A stretch of 41,800 nt of DNA from CAXMST01 sp032122625 (GCA_032122625.1 JAQBGG010000138.1:1-41800), one strand, 5' to 3'; counted from the first letter of the stretch, positions 23,508-31,317 are shown. Notes: generated by a model from the letters alone, not told the origin. Numbers and translations are program-made.

Positions 23508-24869
23508 TCAGGCTGCCTTCGGCGGCATCCGCAAGCGTTCGTGGACAGCTTCCAACGCACGGTGGATATCGGATCCTGGCTCGAGTTGCTTCTCGATCGA
23601 GCGGATCGAGTGCAGGACGGTCGAGTGGTCGCGGTTGAACCCCCTGGCGATCTCGGCCAGCGAGAGGTCGGTCGTGTTGCGGGCTACATACATCGCCAAC
23701 TGGCGGGCACGGACCAGATTCGGGGCTCGGCGCGGCGAGCAGAGATCGGCGCGAGCGATATGCAGCACGTCGCAGGTTGCCTGCTGAATCAGGTCGAGGT
23801 CTGGCTCAGCGGCGCCGGCAGCAGCGGCGCGAGCGGTGGTGTCCTGCCCCGCCGCCAGGGCCTCGCCGACGAGCTCGGGAGTCGGGGCCTCACCCAGCAA
23901 TGAGGCGAAGGCGGCGACCCGTGTCAGCGCGCCCTCGAGCTTGCGCAGGTTGGCCGGCGCGGCGATCGCGATCTGTTGCAGAACCTCGGTGTCGGGCACC
24001 GCGATCGCCCGCTCAGATGCGAGCCGCCGAAGCAGGGCGACCCGCGTCGGTAGATCCGGCCCCTGAACCTGAACTGTCAATCCCCAGGCAAAGCGATCCC
24101 TGAGTCGCTCGGTCAGTCGTCCCATTGCCTCGGGGGGCCGATCGCTGGAGAGCACGATCTGACTGCCGGCGGCGTAGAGCTCGTTGAAGGTGTGGAAGAA
24201 CTCATCTTCGGTTCGCGGCTTGTTCTCGAGGAACTGGACGTCATCGATCAGCAGCGCACCGACGTTCCGGTATCGCCTTTTGAAGCGCTCAGCCCCACCG
24301 GCGCCCTCCCCACGCAGCGAGCTGACGAACTCAGAGGTGAAGCGCTCGGCGGTGGTGTAGACGACGGTCATATCGGGGCGCTGTCGCCGTAGGTAGTTGG
24401 CGATCGCGACGAGCAGATGGGTCTTGCCGAGGCCGGGCTCGCCGTAGAGGAAGAGTGGGTTGTAGGCCTCGCCGGGCAGCTCGGCGACTGCGAGAGCCGA
24501 GGCGTGGGCGAAGCGGTTGCCCTTGCCGATCACAAACCGATCGAACTCGAGATCACGCTCGAGAGCGGCTGGGATCCGCGACTTGGCGGCGCCCGGCTCG
24601 GCGACGGGCTCGGTGGCGTCGGAGAAAACGATCTCGGTGATCGCCGGAATCCGCTTACGAGCCGCGGCGACCGCCAGCGAGACGTAGCGTCGCTCGAACC
24701 AGTCCCGGACCCGATCGGGCCCGGCGACGTAGAGACGGGTTCCCTGCAGACCCACCGGGTGCAGCGGCTCCAGCCAACTCTCGAAGGCCGAGGCTGGGAT
24801 GGCGCCCCGCAATTCCTCGCGCACGTCATCCCAGACGGTGGCCAGGTCCTGGCTGCTCTGCTCCTGCAA
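23508..24869 (-). CDS. dnaA: Chromosomal replication initiator DnaA
   Basis: 453 residues from TTG 24869. Domain I (~1-85, LATVWDDVREELRGAIPASAFESWLEPL), a short linker, AAA+ domain III with Walker A GEPGLGKT (143-150), Walker B LLIDDVQFL and arginine finger region, and domain IV helix-turn-helix with FNRDHSTVLHSI (~411-422), which reads DnaA boxes. The TTG start is chosen because GGGAG lies 8 bases upstream and the protein then begins like other DnaA proteins (QEQSSQDLATVW); the frame stays open to 24998 but those residues look non-homologous and run toward the rpmH promoter. Confidence 0.97.
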   Translation of the reverse strand: MQEQSSQDLATVWDDVREELRGAIPASAFESWLEPLHPVGLQGTRLYVAGPDRVRDWFERRYVSLAVAAARKRIPAITEIVFSDATEPVAEPGAAKSRIPAALERDLEFDRFVIGKGNRFAHASALAVAELPGEAYNPLFLYGEPGLGKTHLLVAIANYLRRQRPDMTVVYTTAERFTSEFVSSLRGEGAGGAERFKRRYRNVGALLIDDVQFLENKPRTEDEFFHTFNELYAAGSQIVLSSDRPPEAMGRLTERLRDRFAWGLTVQVQGPDLPTRVALLRRLASERAIAVPDTEVLQQIAIAAPANLRKLEGALTRVAAFASLLGEAPTPELVGEALAAGQDTTARAAAAGAAEPDLDLIQQATCDVLHIARADLCSPRRAPNLVRARQLAMYVARNTTDLSLAEIARGFNRDHSTVLHSIRSIEKQLEPGSDIHRALEAVHERLRMPPKAA

Positions 24870-24996
24870 TGTTCTCCCGGTTCGGGTCCGCGTGGGCACT
24901 CCGGCGCCCACGGGGGCCGGCCGACCGATCATAGGTCCGATCGCAGCGGCGACCGCTCGGTCTTCGAAGGCCGAGTCCGCAAATCGCGCCGAAAGC

Positions 24997-25024
24997 AAAA
25001 CGGTGTGCCCAAAACGGTGTGCCT
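24997..25024. repeat. 14-bp tandem direct repeat in the dnaA-rpmH spacer
   Basis: AAAACGGTGTGCCC is followed directly by AAAACGGTGTGCCT, 13 of 14 bases identical. The second copy abuts the TATACT -10 element of rpmH, so the pair occupies the -35 region. It may be a duplicated regulatory or polymerase-contact site, or a slippage product. Confidence 0.65.
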
Positions 25025-25029
25025 ATACT
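25024..25029 (+). promoter_or_regulatory. -10 element of the rpmH operon
   Basis: TATACT, one mismatch from TATAAT, lies 32 bases before the rpmH ATG. It is the best -10 match in the spacer; the -35 zone is taken by the 14-bp tandem repeats. Confidence 0.55.
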
Positions 25030-25061
25030 GCGCGGTCCCCGGCCACCCCCTGGGATCGAAA

Positions 25062-25196
25062 ATGAAGCGAACCTGGCAGCCAAAGAAGAGAAAGCGCGCC
25101 CGTACACACGGGTTTCGCGCCCGTACCCAAACCCGCCACGGCCGCGAGATTCTGCGCCGCCGGCGTCGCAAGGGCCGCAAGCGCCTCACCGTGTAG
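25062..25196 (+). CDS. rpmH: 50S ribosomal protein L34 (bL34)
   Basis: 44 residues, very basic: MKRTWQPKKRKRARTHGFRA then RTQTRHGREILRRRRRKGRK. Length and sequence match bL34. ATG 25062. First gene of the plus-strand run rpmH-rnpA-yidD-yidC-jag-rsmG, the conserved arrangement next to dnaA. Confidence 0.98.
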   Translation: MKRTWQPKKRKRARTHGFRARTQTRHGREILRRRRRKGRKRLTV

Positions 25197-25207
25197 AGGT
25201 CGGTCGA

Positions 25208-25588
25208 ATGGGCGACTCCGAACGCGAGGGACGGAAGCGCGGCCGGCTCTCGAGAAGCGGGGACTTCGATCGCGCTTACCGTGAGGGGCGCTCACACGCG
25301 AATCGCCACGTCGTGCTCTACGCCTTCCCGAGAGATGCCGCCGACGCCGGTGGGGAGGTTCGCCTGGGAATCTCGGTTGGCCGCAAGGTCGGCGGTGCGG
25401 TTGACCGCAGCAAGGTCAAACGGACCATGCGCGAGGCGTTCTGGAGCCTCGCCGAGCGACTCCCCGACGGTTACGATTTCGTCCTTGTCGGCCGCTCGGG
25501 TGTTGCCGAGCTGGTCGAGAAGCAGGGCACCGACGGCCTCAGTGATTCGATTGCCGAGCTGCTCGATCAAACGGGCACCGACGGGTGA
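25208..25588 (+). CDS. rnpA: Ribonuclease P protein component
   Basis: 126 residues; binds RNase P RNA and helps process tRNA 5' ends. Contains LSRSGDFDRAYREGRSHANRHVVLYA, LGISVGRKVGGAVDRSKVKRTMREAFW, the family's central helix. The usual RNR motif reads RSK here: Ser replaces the conserved Asn. ATG 25208 follows rpmH by 11 bp. The last 4 bases (GTGA) overlap the start of yidD. The C-terminal ~20 residues are variable. Confidence 0.95.
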   Translation: MGDSEREGRKRGRLSRSGDFDRAYREGRSHANRHVVLYAFPRDAADAGGEVRLGISVGRKVGGAVDRSKVKRTMREAFWSLAERLPDGYDFVLVGRSGVAELVEKQGTDGLSDSIAELLDQTGTDG

Positions 25589-25962
25589 GGGCCACCGTTG
25601 CACGTGAAACGGCCCGGGTCGAGGGTCAGTTGCCTGAGGAGCCGGCGACGGAGCCGGCGGGCGAGCCGCGGAAGCGCCGATTTGCGCCGCTGACGGCGCT
25701 GGTGCTACTCCCGATCCGGATCTACCGCCGGCTGATCTCGCCCCTGCTCGGGCCGCGTTGCCGCTATTACCCGACCTGCTCCGCCTACGCCGAGCAGGCT
25801 GTGCGCGAACTCGGGCCGTTTCGTGGCACCATCCTCGCCCTCTGGAGAGTCTTGCGGTGCAACCCGTTGAGCTCGGGCGGTCTCGATCCGCTCGAGAACC
25901 GTAGGCTGTTCCGCTCCCAACCCCCCGCCGGCGCCCCCGGCCACCACCACGGAAACCACTGA
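25585..25962 (+). CDS. yidD: Membrane protein insertion efficiency factor YidD, N-terminally extended
   Basis: 125 residues; YidD is usually ~70-100. The core (~38-110) reads LPIRIYRRLISPLLGPRCRYYPTCSAYAEQAVRE and ALWRVLRCNPLSSGGLDPL, with the family's three Cys. The extra N-terminal ~35 residues are acidic/Pro-rich and uncharacterised, and a parS-like site is embedded in its first codons. It ends with a His-rich tail. GTG start overlaps rnpA by 4 bases; its stop shares one base with the yidC ATG. Confidence 0.93.
   Translation: MRATVARETARVEGQLPEEPATEPAGEPRKRRFAPLTALVLLPIRIYRRLISPLLGPRCRYYPTCSAYAEQAVRELGPFRGTILALWRVLRCNPLSSGGLDPLENRRLFRSQPPAGAPGHHHGNH
25596..25611. promoter_or_regulatory. 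parS-like centromere site
   Basis: CGTTGCACGTGAAACG against the parS consensus TGTTTCACGTGAAACA: one mismatch in the inner 14 bases, with the right half CACGTGAAAC perfect. It lies inside yidD codons 4-9, 3.2 kb from parB. I found no second copy. ParB (28820-29677) is the expected binder. Confidence 0.75.
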
Positions 25963-26714
25963 TGTTCCTCCTCGCCTCCATCTTCACCGACATCCCCGAA
26001 GCGATCGTCGTCTTCTTCCACGACATCGGTCTCAACTGGGTCCTCGCGATCGTTGCGCTGACCTTCACCGTGCGGCTGGCGATCCTGCCGCTCTCGCTGA
26101 AGCAGATCCGCTCGATGCGGGCACTGCAGGAACTACAGCCGCAGCTGAAGGCGATCCAGGACAAGCACAAGGACGACAAGCAACGCCAGCAGCAGGAAAT
26201 GATGAAGTTCTACAAGGAGAACGAGATCAATCCCCTCGCCTCCTGCGTGCCGCTGCTCCTGCAGCTTCCGGTCTTCTTCGCGCTCTACGCGATGCTCAGG
26301 GGCTCGAGCTTCCAGATGGACGTGATGAACAACCCGCCGCCGGGGTTCCTCTTCATCGACTCGGTGATCGAGAAGCCCCAGGGCACCGTGACGATCGTCC
26401 TGATCATCCTCTTCATCACCACCCAGCTCGCCGCCGGCCTGGCGATGCAGGTTCGCGGTCAGGGGATGGAGGGGCCGCAGCGATTCATTGTTTACGGCCT
26501 GCCGTTCGCGTTCGCGCCTTTCGTTGCCAGCTTCCCGATGGGCCTCTCCGTCTACTGGATCTCAACCAATATCTGGACCTTTGCCCAACAGCAGGTGGTG
26601 ATGTCGATCATGCCGCCGCCGCCGAAGAAGACGGCTGAGGAGGTCGAGGAGGCAACCAAGGCCCCACCCCCGCCTCCACGCAAGAAGAAGAAGCGAAGCG
26701 GAAAGCGACGGTAG
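25962..26714 (+). CDS. yidC: Membrane protein insertase YidC
   Basis: 250 residues, Gram-positive type without the large periplasmic domain. Core: LNWVLAIVALTFTVRLAILPLSLKQIRSMRALQELQPQLK with the conserved Arg of the hydrophilic groove, then the coiled cytoplasmic hairpin (KHKDDKQRQQQEMMKFYKENEINPLASC) and LPVFFALYAML, and FPMGLSVYWISTNIWTFAQQ near the end. The C-terminal tail is Lys-rich (KKKKRSGKRR), which can contact ribosomes. ATG 25962 is immediately fused to the yidD stop. Confidence 0.97.
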   Translation: MFLLASIFTDIPEAIVVFFHDIGLNWVLAIVALTFTVRLAILPLSLKQIRSMRALQELQPQLKAIQDKHKDDKQRQQQEMMKFYKENEINPLASCVPLLLQLPVFFALYAMLRGSSFQMDVMNNPPPGFLFIDSVIEKPQGTVTIVLIILFITTQLAAGLAMQVRGQGMEGPQRFIVYGLPFAFAPFVASFPMGLSVYWISTNIWTFAQQQVVMSIMPPPPKKTAEEVEEATKAPPPPPRKKKKRSGKRR

Positions 26715-26720
26715 GCAGCG

Positions 26721-27221
26721 ATGAGCGACGAACCGACCGACACGGGGCCACCGGAGCTACCGGACGAGCCGCGCGAGCGCGTGGTGGCGATCATCGATCG
26801 GGTCCTCGACGAACTCGACCTCGACGCCGAGGTGAAGATCAGCGAGGAAGATGATGAGATCCTCGCCGAGATCGACGGTGAGGACGAACTCGGGATCCTG
26901 ATCGGCCGTCGCGGTCAGACGCTCGACGCTCTGCAGCTCGTCTGCTACAGGGCGGCCTTCCGCGGCCGCACCGATCGCAAGCGCGTGACGGTCGACGCCG
27001 CCCGGTATCGCGAACGCCGCCGCGCCCTACTCGAGGAAGAGGCTGTGATCGCCGCAGATCGCGCCGCCCGCAACGCGGAGCCGGTTCGTCTCGAGCCGAT
27101 GTCGGCCTCTGAACGCCGGATGATCCATGAGGTTCTCAAGGAGCGCACCGACGTCGAGACCTTCAGCGAGGGCGACGATCCCGACCGTCGGGTCATCGTG
27201 GCGCCCCTACTCTCGGATTGA
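26721..27221 (+). CDS. khpB: KH and R3H domain RNA-binding protein (Jag/KhpB)
   Basis: 166 residues. KH domain ~30-85 with ELGILIGRRGQTLDALQLV (the GxxG-like GRRG loop). R3H domain ~105-160: LEPMSASERRMIHEVLKERTDVETFSEGDDPDRRVIVAP, with the R-x3-H arrangement. KhpB binds mRNAs and affects elongation-type wall growth in Firmicutes; here it sits between yidC and rsmG as usual. No N-terminal Jag_N domain is present, making it shorter than Firmicutes homologues. It overlaps rsmG by 4 bases. Confidence 0.93.
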   Translation: MSDEPTDTGPPELPDEPRERVVAIIDRVLDELDLDAEVKISEEDDEILAEIDGEDELGILIGRRGQTLDALQLVCYRAAFRGRTDRKRVTVDAARYRERRRALLEEEAVIAADRAARNAEPVRLEPMSASERRMIHEVLKERTDVETFSEGDDPDRRVIVAPLLSD

Positions 27222-27910
27222 CCGACACCGGCCTCGACCTGGACGACCTCGGTTCTGCCGCCCGGGCAGCGATCGAGATCCTGGTCGAGCTGGTGGCCGC
27301 CGATCCCACGGCTCCGACAGCCGTCACCGATCCGACCACCGTCCGCCAGGTCCACATCGCCGACAGCCTCAGCGCCCTCGCCTTCGACGAGCTTCGCACC
27401 GCCTCGCGGATCTGCGACATCGGCTCCGGCGCCGGCTTCCCGGGCCTCGTCCTCGCGGCCGCTCTGCCCGAGGCTGAACTGGTGCTGGTCGAATCGGTCA
27501 CGCGGAAGTGCGAGTTCATCCGTGAGGCCGCCGCCGCCGCTGAGCTCGCCAACGTTTCCGTGGTCGACGATCGGGCCGAGACCTTCGCCCTCGCCGGCCC
27601 GCGGCTCTTCGACGCGGTGACTGCTCGCGCGGTCGGTCGGCTCAGCACGCTCGCTGAGCTCGCCGCGCCGCTGCTCGCCGCCGACGGCGTCCTGGTCGCC
27701 TGGAAGGGCCGCCGCGATCCCGAGGAAGAGGCTGAGCTCCAGCGGGCCTCCGAGCAGCTGGCGATGCGGCCGGAGCGGGTCTGCTGGGTCGGGCCCTACG
27801 CCGGCAGTGAGAACCGGCATCTGCACCTGATCAGAAAATCGGGACCGACTCCAGGCGAGCTGCCCCGACGTCCGGGAATGGCGAAGAAGCGACCCCGCGG
27901 TCGTAATTGA
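27218..27910 (+). CDS. rsmG: 16S rRNA (guanine527-N7)-methyltransferase RsmG
   Basis: 230 residues, SAM-dependent. Motif I ICDIGSGAGFPGLVLAAALPEAELVLVESVTRKCEF and the later VTARAVGRLSTLAELAAPLL are family hallmarks. RsmG modifies G527, and its loss gives low-level streptomycin resistance. The TTG start at 27218 overlaps the upstream stop by 4 bases (TTGA) and no other start fits as well. The C terminus has a basic extension (KKRPRGRN). The hairpin at 27922 follows its stop. Confidence 0.95.
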   Translation: MTDTGLDLDDLGSAARAAIEILVELVAADPTAPTAVTDPTTVRQVHIADSLSALAFDELRTASRICDIGSGAGFPGLVLAAALPEAELVLVESVTRKCEFIREAAAAAELANVSVVDDRAETFALAGPRLFDAVTARAVGRLSTLAELAAPLLAADGVLVAWKGRRDPEEEAELQRASEQLAMRPERVCWVGPYAGSENRHLHLIRKSGPTPGELPRRPGMAKKRPRGRN

Positions 27911-27921
27911 GCAGGGACGAT

Positions 27922-27947
27922 TGAACGAGTCGGAACCGACGCGTTCA
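27922..27947 (+). terminator. Hairpin after rsmG, likely terminator
   Basis: TGAACG-A-GTCGG-AA-CCGAC-G-CGTTCA: two helical blocks (6 and 5 bp) separated by one A/G mismatch. It starts 12 bases after the rsmG stop and is followed by a T run in CCGCTTTTCGCGG, itself a small stem-loop (27957-27969). Plausible end of the rpmH-rsmG operon. Confidence 0.6.
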
Positions 27948-28052
27948 GTCGCAATTCCGCTTTTCGCGGTGTTTGCGGATATTCCTCCACCGATCGGACG
28001 GAGCCCTGGGCGGCGTGCGCACCGATCACCCGTCGATCGGTCTGCGGTCATC

Positions 28053-28058
28053 TAGAGT
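28053..28058 (+). promoter_or_regulatory. Likely -10 element for parAB, short leader
   Basis: TAGAGT lies 10 bases before the parA ATG, with no ribosome binding site between them. It sits at the end of the 158-bp rsmG-parA spacer. Confidence 0.4.
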
Positions 28059-28068
28059 CGCGCGCTCG

Positions 28069-28827
28069 ATGGGACTCGTCTACGCGATCGCCAATCAGAA
28101 GGGTGGGGTGGGGAAGACCACTACCACCGTCAACCTCGGCGCTTGCGTTGCCGATCTCGGCGAACAGACCCTGGTTGTCGACCTCGACCCGCAGTGCAAC
28201 GCGACGGTGGCCCTCGGTCTGGGTCGCGAGGAGCGGCCGTCCTCATACGACTGCCTCTGCGGTGAGCGCTCGGTGGCGGAGGCGGCGCGGCCCGCCGCCG
28301 CCGCCAACCTGTGGATGGTGCCGGCGAATCGCGACCTGGCCGGCGCTGCGGTCGAGCTGCCGGGCCTCGAACGCTCCCAGTTCAGGCTCCGCGACGGCCT
28401 CGGCTCGGTCCGGGAGCGATTCGCCGCGACCCTGCTCGATTGCCCGCCCTCGCTGGGGCCGGTCACGGTCAACGCCCTGACGGCCGCGGACCGGGTGATC
28501 GTGCCCGTGCAGGCTGAGTATCTGGCGCTCGAGGGACTGGTCCAGTTTCTCGAGACCTTGCAGACCGTTCGGCGTGAGCTCAACCCGGCTCTGGTTCTGA
28601 CCGGCATCGTCATCACCATGGCCGATGACAGGACCCGACTCGCCCGGGACGTCGAGAGAGAGTTGAGAGACCACTTCCCCGAGCTCGTACTGGAAACCGT
28701 GGTGCCCCGCAGCGTGCGTATCGCCGAGGCGCCGAGCTTCGCCATGCCGATCACCGAGCATGCCCCGGGCTCACCGGGCGCCGTCGCCTACCGGGCCCTC
28801 GCCGAGGAGGTGCTGGCCCGTGGCTAG
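28069..28827 (+). CDS. parA: Chromosome partitioning ATPase ParA
   Basis: 252 residues, deviant-Walker ATPase. NQKGGVGKTTTTVNL (9-23) is the signature, with the second Lys at 16. Also VVDLDPQCNATVALG and LLDCPPSLGPVTVNAL (Walker B region), plus PVQAEYLALEGLVQF. It binds DNA nonspecifically and moves ParB-parS origins to the cell poles. ATG 28069 starts the conserved sequence directly (MGLVYAIANQKGG). The stop overlaps the parB GTG by 8 bases, so both are translated together. Confidence 0.97.
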   Translation: MGLVYAIANQKGGVGKTTTTVNLGACVADLGEQTLVVDLDPQCNATVALGLGREERPSSYDCLCGERSVAEAARPAAAANLWMVPANRDLAGAAVELPGLERSQFRLRDGLGSVRERFAATLLDCPPSLGPVTVNALTAADRVIVPVQAEYLALEGLVQFLETLQTVRRELNPALVLTGIVITMADDRTRLARDVERELRDHFPELVLETVVPRSVRIAEAPSFAMPITEHAPGSPGAVAYRALAEEVLARG

Positions 28828-29677
28828 TCGTCGGGGCGGCATTGGACGCGGGCTTGCAGCGATCCTGCCGGAGCCGGAGGCTGGGGGGGACGAGTTGCGG
28901 GAGATTCCGGTCGGGCTGATCCGGCCAAACCCCGACCAACCCCGCAAGAGCTTCGATGCCGACGCGCTGGATCGGCTCGCCGAGTCCGTCGCGGAAGCGG
29001 GCGTCATTCAACCCCTGGTCGTACATCCCCTCGCCGACGGCCGCTACGAACTGATCGCCGGCGAGCGCCGCTGGCGGGCGGCGCGGCAGGCGGGCCTGGA
29101 TGCCGTGCCCGCAGTCCTCCGGCCCGAGGGCGAGACGCAGCGGCTGCAGACGGGACTGATCGAGAACATGGCCCGCGAAGACCTGAACCCGGTCGAGGAG
29201 GCGCGTGCTTGCGCCGCCCTGGTCGAAGAGCTTGCCCTGAGCAGGGAGGAGGTGGCGCGACGCCTGGGCCGCTCCCGTTCGGCGATCTCGAACCTGATCC
29301 GCCTCTTGGACTTGCCCGACCAGGTACTGGACATGCTTGGCAACAATCAGCTGAGCGAAGGACACGGACGGGCCTTGCTCGCGGTCAAGGGTCAAGAGCA
29401 GCGCCGCAGGCTGGCCCGCGAGGCGGTGCGCGGCGGCTGGTCGGTCCGCGAAACCGAACGGCGTGCCAAGCGGGGTGGTGGCGATCCTCAGCCGAGCGCC
29501 ACCGTGACGCCACACCCCGACCAGGAGGCCGCCCTGGCGAAGGCCGAGGACGCTCTCGAGCGGGCGCTGGGCCGCGACGTCAAGGTCGCCGTTGCCCGCC
29601 GCGGGCTCCGGGCCGAGATTCGCTTCGAGGATCTCGACGAGCTGCTCGCCCACGCCGCCTCACTCCGTCGCGCCTAG
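28820..29677 (+). CDS. parB: Chromosome partitioning CTPase ParB
   Basis: 285 residues. N-terminal ParA-binding motif region (RGGIGRGLAAILPE), CTP-binding GERRWRA (81-87), EDLNPVEEARACAAL, and the helix-turn-helix LSREEVARRLGRSRSAISNLIRLL that reads parS. Later LSEGHGRALLAVK is the conserved middle region; the C-terminal dimer domain is short. GTG 28820 is inferred from MASRRGGIGRGL. It should load at the parS-like site 25596-25611. Confidence 0.97.
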   Translation: MASRRGGIGRGLAAILPEPEAGGDELREIPVGLIRPNPDQPRKSFDADALDRLAESVAEAGVIQPLVVHPLADGRYELIAGERRWRAARQAGLDAVPAVLRPEGETQRLQTGLIENMAREDLNPVEEARACAALVEELALSREEVARRLGRSRSAISNLIRLLDLPDQVLDMLGNNQLSEGHGRALLAVKGQEQRRRLAREAVRGGWSVRETERRAKRGGGDPQPSATVTPHPDQEAALAKAEDALERALGRDVKVAVARRGLRAEIRFEDLDELLAHAASLRRA

Positions 29678-29784
29678 ATGAGTGAGCCCTTGGAATCAAT
29701 CGTCTAGATCACCGCATCGGAGTCATGCCGGCGCTCGGCCCCGGCGGCCTCTCACCCTGCGGGGGGCGGGCGGGCGCCGCTGAT

Positions 29785-29790
29785 TACAAT
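29785..29790 (+). promoter_or_regulatory. -10 element of the tRNA-Ile promoter
   Basis: TACAAT, one mismatch from TATAAT, lies 11 bases before the tRNA 5' end. The parB-tRNA spacer (29678-29801) also holds a weak GCCGG/CCGGC stem-loop at 29727-29745 and nothing else I can support. Confidence 0.55.
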
Positions 29791-29801
29791 CTCCGCGGCG
29801 C

Positions 29802-29875
<74 letters not shown>

Positions 29876-29885
29876 CTTGCAGCGA

Positions 29886-30410
29886 ATGCAGATCTATGGA
29901 GTGAGCTTTGACATGGTCGGCAAACAGCCGATCGTTCTGCTGAAGACGGCTGACGGAAATCGGTTCCTGCCGATCTGGATCGGCCACCCGGAGGCTGCCG
30001 CGATCCTGATGAAGCTGCAGGGCGCCTCGACGCCGCGGCCGATGACCCACGATCTGCTCACCGACATGCTCGCCCAGCTCGACGCGAAGTGCGAGCGGGT
30101 CTCGGTCACCGAGCTGCGCGACAATACGTTCTACGCCTCGATCACGATCTCGATCAACGGCAACGAGATCGAGATCGATTCCCGGCCCTCCGACGCGCTC
30201 GCGCTCGCTGTCCGCGCCGACGTCCCGATCTACGCTGCGGAGGAGGTCATCGAGGAATCGTCGATCGAGTTCGAGCACGAGGTCGAGGATCAGGATGAGG
30301 TGGTCGAGAAGTTCAAGGACTTCCTCGAGAACGTCTCGCCCGAAGACTTCATGGGTGAGGAGGGGGAGGAGCCGGAACCGCCGACGGCTGACCCCGAGGA
30401 CGAGCCCTAG
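29886..30410 (+). CDS. Bifunctional nuclease family protein (DUF151)
   Basis: 174 residues. MQIYGVSFDMVGKQPIVLLKTADGNRFLPIWIGHPEAAAIL and RPMTHDLLTDMLAQL, and then NDTFYA-like VTELRDNTFYASITI and IDSRPSDALALAVRADVPIYA are the family's conserved stretches. Members have DNase/RNase activity in plants and are of unclear role in bacteria. C-terminal ~35 residues are Glu/Asp/Pro-rich. ATG 29886 is preferred to TTG 29877. There is almost no leader after the tRNA. The 3' end overlaps the convergent ddl by 62 bp. Confidence 0.92.
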   Translation: MQIYGVSFDMVGKQPIVLLKTADGNRFLPIWIGHPEAAAILMKLQGASTPRPMTHDLLTDMLAQLDAKCERVSVTELRDNTFYASITISINGNEIEIDSRPSDALALAVRADVPIYAAEEVIEESSIEFEHEVEDQDEVVEKFKDFLENVSPEDFMGEEGEEPEPPTADPEDEP

Positions 30411-31317
30411 CGAGCTCGATCGCCCGCTCGACGAAGCTCTCAAAGCCGATCCCCGCCGCTTCACAGGCCATCGGCAGCAGGGAAGTGTCGGTCAGCCCCG
30501 GGATCGCATTGACCTCGAGCACCTGGGGGCCCTCGGCTCCGAGCATCACGTCGACGCGGGCGAACCCCTCGCAGCCCAGTGCCCGCCAGGTCGCCGACGC
30601 GACCTCGCGGACGTTGCCCTCCTCGGCCCCGAGCTCGGCCGGGCAGCTGTAATAGGTTCTGCCGATCTCGTAGCGGGCTTCGTAGTTGAACTGATCGGCC
30701 TCACGGGGGACGGCCTCGACGGTCGGCAGCGGCTCACCCGCAATCAGCGAGACGGCCAGCTCGCGCCCGGCGACGTGGCGTTCCAAGAGTACGCGGTCGT
30801 CGTAGCTGAAAGCGGCGACGAGCGCCTCCGGCACCTCCTCGCGGGCCGCCGCAAAGCGGACACCGAGCGAGGAGCCCTGCGACGCCGGCTTGACGACCAG
30901 TGGGAATCCGAGCCCGCCCTCGATCTCCTCCAGCGCGTCGGCCGCGCCGAGCTCGCGAAACGCGGTCGCGTTGAAAGCGACCCAATCCGGCGTCGGGATG
31001 CCAGCTTCGCGAAGGATGCTCTTGGTCGCAACCTTGTCCATGCTGCGCATGCAGGCGGCAACCCCGGGTCCGGTGTAGGGGATCCGCAGGATCTCGAGCA
31101 GTTCCTGCACGGTCCCGTCTTCGCCGCCCGGGCCGTGCAGCGCGATGAACGCCACGTCTGGGCGCCTTTGCTTCAGCGTCCGGACGAGATCCTCGCCGGC
31201 GTCCAGTGGGATCGCTTCGTGGCCGAGGCCGCCGAGCGCGTCCTCGACTCTGGCGCCGGAGCGCAGCGAGACCGCCCGCTCGAGCGAGCGTCCGCCTTTG
31301 ATCACGGCGACTCTCAC
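30349..31317 (-). CDS. ddl: D-alanine--D-alanine ligase (copy 2)
   Basis: 322 residues, ATP-grasp. VAVIKGGRSLERAVSLRSG, ALHGPGGEDGTVQELLEIL, VVKPASQGSSLGV, QFNYEARYEIGRTYYSCPA and VLEVNAIPGLTDTSLLPMA. The last two resemble E. coli DdlB, while the copy at 1220-2212 reads more like the Firmicutes/actinobacterial DdlA form, so this is not a recent duplicate. Arg-Tyr follows Ala in the omega loop, the Tyr type. GTG 31317 overlaps the aminotransferase stop by 4 bases, and the Pro-rich C terminus overlaps the BFN gene by 62 bp. Could be a specialised ligase; substrate is untested. Confidence 0.9.
   Translation of the reverse strand: MRVAVIKGGRSLERAVSLRSGARVEDALGGLGHEAIPLDAGEDLVRTLKQRRPDVAFIALHGPGGEDGTVQELLEILRIPYTGPGVAACMRSMDKVATKSILREAGIPTPDWVAFNATAFRELGAADALEEIEGGLGFPLVVKPASQGSSLGVRFAAAREEVPEALVAAFSYDDRVLLERHVAGRELAVSLIAGEPLPTVEAVPREADQFNYEARYEIGRTYYSCPAELGAEEGNVREVASATWRALGCEGFARVDVMLGAEGPQVLEVNAIPGLTDTSLLPMACEAAGIGFESFVERAIELARARPRGQPSAVPAPPPPHP

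Noticed and set aside
24870..25061. oriC in the dnaA-rpmH spacer
   Set aside because: I find no DnaA-box match with two or fewer mismatches there; the dnaN-dnaA spacer is the better candidate.
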